Virus record (IMG/VR): IMGVR_UViG_3300031251_000072
Span: 1 to 34,663 of that record
Reading direction: 5' to 3' (one strand)
DNA: 34,663 nt
DNA from: a virus
Below the pieces are notes generated by a model that was not told the DNA's origin, did not search any database, and was given only the letters and a program-made list of their open reading frames with translations. This document shows positions 23,265 through 28,362 of the stretch, piece by piece. The translations under genes were made by a program, and so were the position numbers. Within the stretch, counting starts at the first letter, position 1. Every line of letters begins with the position of its first letter.

Positions 23265-23547
23265 CAGCCACATCCTCAGGAAACAACCCGGCATGCATCG
23301 CCTTCAGCACCGCCGCAATCCGCGCATTATCGTGCCCGGCACTCACGCCCAATTTCGTATAAATCATCCCTAAATGTGTACTGACGGTTTTCGGCGATAT
23401 CGCCAACCTGACAGCAATCGCCTTGTCACTCAACGCCATACACACCAACCGCAAAACCTCCATCTCCTTTGCTGTCAAATAAAACGGCAGAGAGACAGGA
23501 GCGGCCTCTGAACGATTAACCACATACAACGGCACTGGCTCACACAT
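23251..23547 (-). CDS. Small LuxR/GerE-type DNA-binding protein
   Basis: The 98-aa product (start ATG 23547, AGGGGA upstream) carries a single GerE helix-turn-helix: LTAKEMEVLRLVCMALSDKA, IAVRLAISPKTVSTHLGMIY and TKLGVSAGHDNARIAAVL. No receiver or autoinducer domain is present, so it is a stand-alone regulator. Its early-operon position suggests control of phage genes or host quorum/phosphorelay circuits. Stand-alone LuxR proteins are uncommon in phages. Confidence 0.8.
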   Translation of the reverse strand: MCEPVPLYVVNRSEAAPVSLPFYLTAKEMEVLRLVCMALSDKAIAVRLAISPKTVSTHLGMIYTKLGVSAGHDNARIAAVLKAMHAGLFPEDVADAMD

Positions 23548-23656
23548 AAAATCCCCTAGACAGAAAACACCAGGCAATCAGCCCGATACCCGCGCCGATC
23601 AAAATCGACGATCCTATGCCTGCCGCAAAAAGACCGCCCCATGGAGGCGGCGGCAT
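23540..23656 (-). CDS. 38-aa membrane microprotein downstream of the tRNA
   Basis: MPPPPWGGLFAAGIGSSILI is followed by GAGIGLIAWCFLSRGFYV, one long hydrophobic Gly-rich helix. The stop overlaps the LuxR-like start by 8 bp. No clear ribosome site precedes the ATG, so confidence is low. The frame could be extended upstream only through the tRNA gene, which is unlikely. Confidence 0.35.
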   Translation of the reverse strand: MPPPPWGGLFAAGIGSSILIGAGIGLIAWCFLSRGFYV

Positions 23657-23707
23657 ATAGGCAAGGTAAGAGCAGACACATCCATCCGGTCTGCAAGCGG
23701 TTAAAAC

Positions 23708-23781
23708 TGGTAGCGACCAGAGGACTCGAACCCCTGGCTCCGGGTGATAATCCCGGTGTTCTGCCGCTGAACTAGGTCGCG
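23708..23781 (-). tRNA. tRNA gene, anticodon read as UAU (Ile, AUA), atypical
   Basis: A cloverleaf can be drawn: six acceptor pairs (GCGACC/GGTCGC), D arm GTTC..GAAC, anticodon stem CCGGG/CCCGG around ATTATCA, T arm AGGGG-TTCGAGT-CCTCT, and an encoded CCA. U33 is present and positions 34-36 read UAU. Oddities are C37 (normally a purine), a C1-U72 mismatch and a 4-nt variable loop. It lies inside the early minus-strand operon, unlinked to the attachment site. It may supply a rare-codon tRNA or be degenerating. Confidence 0.75.
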
Positions 23782-23819
23782 TTAGAAAATAGCTAGTACA
23801 ACTACTTACGTATTCCTGC

Positions 23820-24017
23820 TTATTTCCGGTCGGGTTCCGGCCATGACGGATCGCCGCCAGCAACGCGAAGGATTAAAGTGGCCTCGTGATGACGTTTTTT
23901 AGCCCAATCGAGCAATATCTCATTCACTACCTCAGAGCGCGGGCGCTTACCGGCACTGGCATAAGCATCCAGCACAGCGGCTACGGCATCAGGTATTTCG
24001 ACACGAAGCTCAGGCAT
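23820..24017 (-). CDS. Ribbon-helix-helix (Arc/CopG-like) small DNA-binding protein
   Basis: From ATG 24017 the product is 65 aa: MPELRVEIPDAVAAVLDAYA, then SAGKRPRSEVVNEILLDWAK. This is the beta-strand-helix-helix pattern of the RHH fold, with the PRSEVVNEIL helix. It overlaps the cro-like gene by 8 bp and would be its co-transcribed partner. It probably represses a phage operator, an analogue of the second early regulator in lambdoid phages. Confidence 0.7.
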   Translation of the reverse strand: MPELRVEIPDAVAAVLDAYASAGKRPRSEVVNEILLDWAKKRHHEATLILRVAGGDPSWPEPDRK

Positions 24018-24240
24018 CGAAAATATGAGGTGCAAATTTATAAGGGGGAATACGGCCTTCAACGGCTTTACTTAATCTTTTAGCCGTATCACCTCGCGGC
24101 AATGCATCGCCGCGCAAATATTTGCCGATAGCGCCTTGTGTTAAGCCGGCTTTTTCAGCTAAAGCTGCTTGGGTGTCACAAAGCGCAACCGCTTCGGCGA
24201 CCGACTTTTTTACGATATCTTTAATTTGAGAGGTATTCAT
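24010..24240 (-). CDS. Cro-like repressor (YdaS/Cro helix-turn-helix)
   Basis: This 76-aa protein begins MNTSQIKDIVKKSVAEAVAL and carries the helix-turn-helix AALAEKAGLTQGAIGKYLRG followed by DALPRGDTAKRLSKAVEG. It is divergent from cI with three operators between, the classic cro position. The promoter -10 at 24249-24254 puts the transcript start only a few bases before this ATG and there is no ribosome site, so the mRNA may be leaderless. A stretched start at 24282 would lie upstream of the promoter and is rejected. Confidence 0.8.
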   Translation of the reverse strand: MNTSQIKDIVKKSVAEAVALCDTQAALAEKAGLTQGAIGKYLRGDALPRGDTAKRLSKAVEGRIPPYKFAPHIFDA

Positions 24241-24248
24241 GGTTATAA

Positions 24249-24276
24249 ATAATACCAGAGTATTACACGGAGTCAA
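24249..24276 (-). promoter_or_regulatory. PR-like promoter for the cro operon
   Basis: On the minus strand TTGACT (24276-24271) and TATTAT (24254-24249) are separated by 16 bp. The -35 overlaps the second operator and the -10 overlaps the first, so repressor binding would block polymerase. Confidence 0.75.
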
Positions 24277-24312
24277 TACCAAGGTAGTTTGTCTAAATAA
24301 TACTTTTGTATT
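24251..24312. promoter_or_regulatory. OR-like operator triplet between cro and cI
   Basis: Three 14-bp palindromes of form AATAC-N4-GTATT: 24251-24264 (spacer CAGA), 24275-24288 (CAAG, one arm mismatch GTAGT) and 24299-24312 (TTTT). Starts are exactly 24 bp apart, about two helical turns, so bound dimers would lie on one face for cooperativity. The same palindrome recurs in front of the plus-strand early operon. Confidence 0.88.
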
Positions 24313-24325
24313 AGGCTTTAAATCT

Positions 24326-25024
24326 ATGAAATTAACTTACGGACAGCGGCTTCAGATCGCTAGAAACCACAAGGGCTTATCCCAACCGCAATTAGCGGAA
24401 ATTTCAGGCGTCGGACAAGGCTCGATTTCAAAAATAGAAAGAGGAGGCCAGGACAGTTCATCTTATGATGCTGTACTTGCATATCACTTAGAAGTGGAAG
24501 CCATGTGGCTTTCAACCGGAGACGATAAATTTGCGCCGGATTGGTTAGTTTTAGACAATAAAATAAAGAAAACGCAGGATAAAGTTTCTGAGCCACCCAG
24601 CAAGGAATACAAATCAATACACTACGGAAGCTTTAGATTGGAAGCAGGAATCAACGGATTCACAATAGATTTTTTAGACGAAAAACTTGAGCCCATCTTT
24701 TTAAGAGAAAGCTGGCTAATAAAAAGAGGGCTTAAAGCTGAAAAATTGCTGGCCTGCGAAGTCACGGGGGAATCAATGGAACCAACGCTTTCAGGCGGCG
24801 ACTCAGTCATCATCAACACGGCGGACGTAACCCCGCAGGACGGAAAGGTTTTTGCAATTAATTACGAAGGCGAGTTAGTCATTAAAAGACTGCATCGAGA
24901 CTCGGGACAATGGTTTTTACAGTCCGATAACCCGGATAAGACACGATACCCAAACAAGCATTGCTCTGAAGAACTATGCCTAATTCTCGGCAAGATTGTT
25001 TATATTTTAAGCGAAACAATTTGA
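24326..25024 (+). CDS. cI: CI-type lysogeny repressor with S24 self-cleavage domain
   Basis: From ATG 24326 the product is 232 aa. The N-terminal helix-turn-helix is GLSQPQLAEISGVGQGSISK (17-36). A linker leads to a LexA-type domain. Cleavage bond A107-G108 lies in RLEAGINGF, nucleophile S150 in TGESMEP and Lys187 in ELVIKRL; the S-K spacing of 37 equals LexA. All three catalytic elements are present, so it should be RecA-inducible. An upstream open frame from 24239 crosses the operators and is rejected. No ribosome site is obvious, so the mRNA may be leaderless or weakly translated. Confidence 0.9.
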   Translation: MKLTYGQRLQIARNHKGLSQPQLAEISGVGQGSISKIERGGQDSSSYDAVLAYHLEVEAMWLSTGDDKFAPDWLVLDNKIKKTQDKVSEPPSKEYKSIHYGSFRLEAGINGFTIDFLDEKLEPIFLRESWLIKRGLKAEKLLACEVTGESMEPTLSGGDSVIINTADVTPQDGKVFAINYEGELVIKRLHRDSGQWFLQSDNPDKTRYPNKHCSEELCLILGKIVYILSETI

Positions 25025-25033
25025 GTTTTATAA

Positions 25034-25375
25034 ATGAAAAAAGCCTTAACTTTTGCAACATGTTCAGCTAGCGCCATATTGTTAACCGCATGCTCAATCA
25101 CCCTCCCGGTCCAAGGTCAAATGCAAGGCAGCCCTGAAACTTTTACCGGTACTGCAACCGGCTATCTTAATAGAAGCGGCATTCTAGAGGTAAAAACAAC
25201 ATCTGGAGCGATCTGTAAAGGCAAGTTTGTTTACATTGATAGCCGCCAGGGAAACGGTGTATTCACATGCAACGATGGCAGAAACGGACCCTTCGAATTC
25301 ACATCAACCGGCAGATCTGGACTAGGCGTAGGCTCGCTGGGCGATAGAAAGCTGACGTTTACCTTTGGTGATTAA
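25034..25375 (+). CDS. Lipoprotein encoded directly after cI, candidate lysogenic-conversion protein
   Basis: The 113-aa product has a signal peptide MKKALTFATCSASAILLTAC with lipobox LTAC. The mature part is beta-rich: TFTGTATGYLNRSGILEVKT, GAICKGKFVYID and NGVFTCNDGRNGPFEFTSTG. It starts nine bases after the cI stop, so it is probably made in lysogens. Lipoproteins in this place often block superinfecting phages at the cell surface or change host envelope properties. That function is inference. The two non-lipobox cysteines in the mature part may form a disulphide. Confidence 0.75.
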   Translation: MKKALTFATCSASAILLTACSITLPVQGQMQGSPETFTGTATGYLNRSGILEVKTTSGAICKGKFVYIDSRQGNGVFTCNDGRNGPFEFTSTGRSGLGVGSLGDRKLTFTFGD

Positions 25376-25519
25376 ATGACACTCAAGGAAAAGTTTGATA
25401 TCACCTTCAAAACAGCATTGCTTCTGTTGCTTGCTTATATTGCATACCAATCCGACGAAATACATATCAACGGAGGCGGCCTCAATGTAACTGGCTCGAT
25501 CATATGCACGCCAGGCTAA
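25376..25519 (+). CDS. 47-aa membrane microprotein in the cI operon
   Basis: The ATG follows the lipoprotein TAA with no gap. The product has a charged start (MTLKEKFDITFK), one membrane span (TALLLLLAYIAYQ) and an outer tail SDEIHINGGGLNVTGSIICT. A terminator follows. It is the third gene of the presumed lysogen-expressed operon and may act with the lipoprotein. Family unknown. Confidence 0.55.
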   Translation: MTLKEKFDITFKTALLLLLAYIAYQSDEIHINGGGLNVTGSIICTPG

Positions 25520-25544
25520 CAAAAAAAATCATAATTACCACATC

Positions 25545-25568
25545 AAACCCGCCTTGAGCGGGTTTTTT
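25545..25568 (+). terminator. Intrinsic terminator closing the cI operon
   Basis: AAACCCGC (25545-25552) pairs with GCGGGTTT (25558-25565) around CTTGA, continuing into a T-run to 25568. It separates the cI-lipoprotein operon from the second early operon. Confidence 0.88.
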
Positions 25569-25621
25569 ATTGCCCTTCGTAAGACATCAAAATTTTTTTT
25601 CATCGTCGAAAAAAATAAAAT

Positions 25622-25659
25622 AATACCAGGGTATTTACATTTATTAATACTATGGTATT
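25622..25659. promoter_or_regulatory. OL-like operator pair
   Basis: Two perfect palindromes, AATAC-CAGG-GTATT (25622-25635) and AATAC-TATG-GTATT (25646-25659), start 24 bp apart, the same spacing as in the cI-cro region. They are placed to control the plus-strand early operon. Confidence 0.85.
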
Positions 25660-25661
25660 AT
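25634..25661 (+). promoter_or_regulatory. PL-like promoter for the plus-strand early operon
   Basis: TTTACA (25634-25639), a 16-bp spacer and TATTAT (25656-25661) overlap the two operators in the same geometry as the PR-like promoter. Transcription would start near 25668, giving a leader of about 130 nt before the first gene. Confidence 0.7.
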
Positions 25662-25679
25662 TTTCATCAGCCCGCGTAG

Positions 25680-25706
25680 GTCCGATTAGCGTCAGCGTAA
25701 TCGGAC
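25680..25706. repeat. REP-like hairpin in the early leader
   Basis: GTCCGATTA and TAATCGGAC form a perfect 9-bp inverted repeat around GCGTCAGCG. The unit resembles dispersed bacterial REP elements and would fold in the untranslated leader of the early transcript. Confidence 0.75.
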
Positions 25707-25801
25707 GCATGCCGGACACTGGAAGCCCCAAGCAGATCAAGTCGGAGCACCCGCCCGCCGGAGCCTATCCGGCACCTGCATTACCGAACCGGAGAGTCAT
25801 C

Positions 25802-25987
25802 ATGCAAATCACCATCACAATCCCGTTGCTCGACCACGAAGCCTGGGCGCTTGCCCAATTCGTCAAGCGTCTCAGCTACCGAGAAATTCGCGATAACGCT
25901 GTCGACGAACAGGAAGCAGACAATATGAAATCCGCCATAAACAACCTGCAGAAATCACTAGCCGAATCCGGCTTCAACCCTAGGTAA
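25802..25987 (+). CDS. Early protein A of a three-member paralogous family (61 aa)
   Basis: Start ATG 25802 with GGAGAG upstream. The product MQITITIPLLDHEAWALAQF continues VKRLSYREIRDNAVDEQEAD and KSAINNLQKSLAES. The pattern strand, then xxALAxFxxRLxxxxIRxxA, then KxxxxxLQKxLxxS recurs in the genes at 26030 and 26895, so the three arose by duplication. It is the first gene after the PL-like promoter, a place often used for anti-host or antitermination proteins. Function unknown. Confidence 0.65.
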   Translation: MQITITIPLLDHEAWALAQFVKRLSYREIRDNAVDEQEADNMKSAINNLQKSLAESGFNPR

Positions 25988-26029
25988 ACCAACATGAATA
26001 CAACCACCAATAAAAAGGAAGCCAGAGTC

Positions 26030-26383
26030 ATGAAGAATTTTTACATCAGACTGCAGTTGATGAATGGTTCAGCAACATATCGGCCTGTTATCGCATCGAC
26101 CAAAGCAGAAGCATTTGAAAAAGCGGAAGCCGCTTGTTCATTACCGGTATCAAGCATGGGAGTAGCGCTCGTAACTGATATAGAGCAAAAAGAAGAGGGA
26201 ATAGCAGTCACAACAATCCTTACCGAGCGACAAATACAAGCCTTTGCAAATTTTCTAGGCCGACTCGAAGCCTGGGCCATTTCCGAATATGCCACAGATC
26301 GCGCGGAATTACGCTTAATCAAAGACGGCGTAGAAGCTCTAGAAAAATCGCTCCACGAAGCCCAAAAAAATCAAAACGCATGA
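26030..26383 (+). CDS. Early protein B of the paralogous family (117 aa)
   Basis: ATG 26030 is chosen because AAGGAAG precedes it; ATG 25994 would add 12 residues. The N-terminal part (MKNFYIRLQLMNGSATYRPV) and the Ala/Glu-rich middle (STKAEAFEKAEAACSLPVSS) are specific to this copy. The C-terminal part carries the shared unit TERQIQAFANFLGRLEAWAI, then ELRLIKDGVEALEKSLHEAQ. The overlap of its TGA with the following ATG suggests coupling to a 37-aa frame. Confidence 0.6.
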   Translation: MKNFYIRLQLMNGSATYRPVIASTKAEAFEKAEAACSLPVSSMGVALVTDIEQKEEGIAVTTILTERQIQAFANFLGRLEAWAISEYATDRAELRLIKDGVEALEKSLHEAQKNQNA

Positions 26384-26493
26384 CCAAGTCAATCAAGAAA
26401 GCCCTGCTGGCCAATATAAATAAAGTATTGATTAGCACTCGAGGTGAGGTCGGCAGGGTTTTCTTGATGGGCCAACCATCCTGGAAGCCGTAA
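26380..26493 (+). CDS. 37-aa early microprotein overlapping a long RNA stem
   Basis: An ATG overlapping the previous stop (ATGA) opens MTKSIKKALLANINKVLIST followed by RGEVGRVFLMGQPSWKP. The product is basic. The same DNA encodes a 16-bp RNA stem-loop, so the frame could be a by-product of the stem. I give it moderate weight because the overlap is typical of coupled phage genes. Confidence 0.35.
   Translation: MTKSIKKALLANINKVLISTRGEVGRVFLMGQPSWKP
26392..26468 (+). ncRNA. Long stem-loop in the early transcript (possible attenuator, processing site or small RNA)
   Basis: ATCAAGAAAGCCCTGC (26392-26407) pairs with GCAGGGTTTTCTTGAT (26453-26468), 16 pairs with one G-U. Four more pairs form inside (26409-26412 with 26448-26451). 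The A/T-rich loop could form a further hairpin. A terminator follows 50 bases later. Confidence 0.5.
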
Positions 26494-26518
26494 GCAGTAA
26501 GTCAGGGCAACATGCGCG

Positions 26519-26539
26519 CCGGCCGCCCGCCGGTTTTTT
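26519..26539 (+). terminator. Intrinsic terminator inside the early operon
   Basis: CCGGC (26519-26523) pairs with GCCGG (26529-26533) around CGCCC, followed by six T residues (26534-26539). It separates the first early genes from the 110-aa gene and those beyond, like tL1 in lambda, and implies read-through or antitermination. Confidence 0.75.
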
Positions 26540-26552
26540 CTAAGGAACAACC

Positions 26553-26885
26553 ATGCCATCCATCAAAGAGCAAAAACCAAGGATCAAAATCACAAACTGG
26601 AGCGATGAGGACAATTTAGAAATCACGCTAAACAATAACCCAGCGACAGATTTACTAGCCGGCGAATCCAAACATTTCGAAATCAAAGCTGGAGACAAGC
26701 TAAAGCTTGTGGGCGCTGGTGATGATATCGCGGTTGAAATCGAAAACGAAACCGATCATCACCAATTCTCTTACCACGAAGATGACCAGCACGAAGAAAT
26801 GCTCGATCACTGGGAATCCGACTGTATCGACCTCGATGCTGGCATCACGCTTCATATCCGTCTCCACCAGCCTACTGAAGAATAG
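26553..26885 (+). CDS. 110-aa acidic early protein
   Basis: MPSIKEQKPRIKITNWSDED leads to a beta-rich body (NLEITLNNNPATDLLAGESK, FEIKAGDKLKLVGAGDDIAV). It then becomes very acidic and His-rich (ETDHHQFSYHEDDQHEEMLD). AAGGA lies before the ATG. Acidic small early phage proteins often mimic DNA or bind host proteins; nothing more specific can be said. Confidence 0.55.
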   Translation: MPSIKEQKPRIKITNWSDEDNLEITLNNNPATDLLAGESKHFEIKAGDKLKLVGAGDDIAVEIENETDHHQFSYHEDDQHEEMLDHWESDCIDLDAGITLHIRLHQPTEE

Positions 26886-26894
26886 GAGAAAAAC

Positions 26895-27398
26895 ATGGAC
26901 GCCTTAAAACTAAAACCCAAAACCCGGTACCCGCTACATACCCCCGCGCCACGTATCGAGCCGCACTTCAGCGACGCAGACCACGTTATCGTCACCGCGC
27001 ACCTGCCCGAACTTTTCCTCCAGGCACTCGCCAACTTCCTTAACCGCTTGGAACCGGAAACCATCCGCGCTCACGCAGCCAGTCCGCTAGAACTCACTCA
27101 CATCAAAGAAGGCTTAGAAACGCTGCAAATCGCCCTCCGCGATGCACAAGCCATTCCGGCCCCGCGCCTCCCTGAAAATATCTACCATGGCCCGGCAGAA
27201 ACCGCCCCGCCAGACGCCATGGAATACATCAATATCGTCCTCGATCGCACAGCGCAACGCCACGGCGTCGACCAACAAGATTTGATGGCCGCCAAAAGAC
27301 TAGCATTACATCATTTAAAAGCCGGCGCCACAGCAGCCCATGCCCATTCTGAAGCCCTAAAAATCATCAGAAACCATCAGACGGCCCCAGCCGCATAA
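26895..27398 (+). CDS. Early protein C of the paralogous family with an added C-terminal domain (167 aa)
   Basis: The shared unit is LPELFLQALANFLNRLEPET, then ELTHIKEGLETLQIALRDAQ (about residues 36-87). After a Pro-rich linker a second helical domain follows: MEYINIVLDRTAQRHGVDQQ, DLMAAKRLALHHLKAG and AHSEALKIIRNH. The ribosome site (AGGAGAAAAACATG) is identical to that of the next gene. Function unknown; the family seems to be made of small helical binding modules. Confidence 0.62.
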   Translation: MDALKLKPKTRYPLHTPAPRIEPHFSDADHVIVTAHLPELFLQALANFLNRLEPETIRAHAASPLELTHIKEGLETLQIALRDAQAIPAPRLPENIYHGPAETAPPDAMEYINIVLDRTAQRHGVDQQDLMAAKRLALHHLKAGATAAHAHSEALKIIRNHQTAPAA

Positions 27399-27409
27399 AG
27401 GAGAAAAAC

Positions 27410-27559
27410 ATGATCCGCCTATCGGACCAAACAATAAAAGAAAACATCGCTTTAATCGTCATTGATTTTTCAAGATATATGGTTCTGCAAGAAACATACG
27501 CCAAGGTTTTCGAGTATGAAAAACGGACCGGTAAAATTTTCGGGGATGAAGAAGAGTGA
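27410..27559 (+). CDS. 49-aa early protein
   Basis: An AAGGAG site precedes the ATG. The product is MIRLSDQTIKENIALIVIDF, SRYMVLQETYAKVFEYEKRT and GKIFGDEEE, an alpha-helical acidic-ended peptide. Its last codons overlap the GTG of the PAPS-reductase-like gene (GTGA). Probably translated with that gene. Family unknown. Confidence 0.55.
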   Translation: MIRLSDQTIKENIALIVIDFSRYMVLQETYAKVFEYEKRTGKIFGDEEE

Positions 27560-28362
27560 GTAAACCTTTACGTGTTTTAAGTCTTGGTGCCGGGGTCCAG
27601 TCATCAACATTGGCGCTAATGGCAGCCCATGGCGAAATCGAAATGCCCGATTGTGCGATTTTCGCTGATGTTCAAAGTGAGCCCGCCTCGGTTTATATTT
27701 GGTTGGATTGGTTGGAAAAGCAACTACCGTTCCCAGTTTATCGGGTGTCGGCTGGTGTGCTAGCAGATACCGCTCTACAAGTTCGAATTTCGAAGAGTGG
27801 CACCCATTACCAAAAGTCGTCGCCGCCCGCCTTCATAATTGATGATTCTTTTGCTGTTGGCTTATTAAAGCGGCAATGCACATCCGATTTTAAAATTACA
27901 CCGATAATTCGCAAATTGCGCGAGCTTGGAGGCAAAGAATCTGGTGTTTCTCAGATCATCGGAATTAGCTGGGATGAGCGGATCAGGATGAAGCCTGCTC
28001 GTTATTCATGGATCACAAATACTTACCCTCTAATCGATCATCGCATTACTCGCACACAGTGCAAAGAGTGGATGGCAGCTAAAGGCTATCCAGAGCCGCC
28101 CCGGTCTAGCTGCTATATCTGCCCATATCGCTCTTCGGATGAATGGGTTCGCCTGCAAACTAATGAACCTGAATATTTCGATAAAGCGATAACTTGGGAA
28201 AAACAATTCCAAACAACAATGCATCAAGTGTCTGGATTTCGCGGAACGCCTTTTTTAAATCGCGAATGCAAACCTCTTGATCAAATTGATTTTGCATCGC
28301 AATTGATAAGTCATCAAGTTGATTTATTTGGACAAGAATGCGAAGGAATGTGTGGCGTATGA
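27556..28362 (+). CDS. PAPS-reductase-like (adenine nucleotide alpha hydrolase, DndC-related) enzyme
   Basis: This 268-aa protein starts at a GTG in GTGA overlap. A PP-loop type nucleotide site SLGAGVQSST lies at 9-18. Other motifs are IFADVQSEPASVYIWLDWL, RQCTSDFKITPIIRKL (Cys108) and SQIIGISWDERIRMKP. The C-terminal RSSCYICPYRSSDEW holds Cys186 and Cys189, and Cys169 is in TRTQCKEW. Four cysteines could hold an iron-sulphur cluster as in sulphur-transfer enzymes of this superfamily. It overlaps the methyltransferase by 4 bp. It may prepare sulphur or adenylated substrates for DNA modification rather than assimilate sulphate, as no other sulphate genes are present. Confidence 0.8.
   Translation: MSKPLRVLSLGAGVQSSTLALMAAHGEIEMPDCAIFADVQSEPASVYIWLDWLEKQLPFPVYRVSAGVLADTALQVRISKSGTHYQKSSPPAFIIDDSFAVGLLKRQCTSDFKITPIIRKLRELGGKESGVSQIIGISWDERIRMKPARYSWITNTYPLIDHRITRTQCKEWMAAKGYPEPPRSSCYICPYRSSDEWVRLQTNEPEYFDKAITWEKQFQTTMHQVSGFRGTPFLNRECKPLDQIDFASQLISHQVDLFGQECEGMCGV

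Noticed and set aside
24239-24325. A 29-residue N-terminal extension of the repressor
   Set aside because: It would cross all three operators and the promoter region; the helix-turn-helix alignment supports the ATG at 24326.
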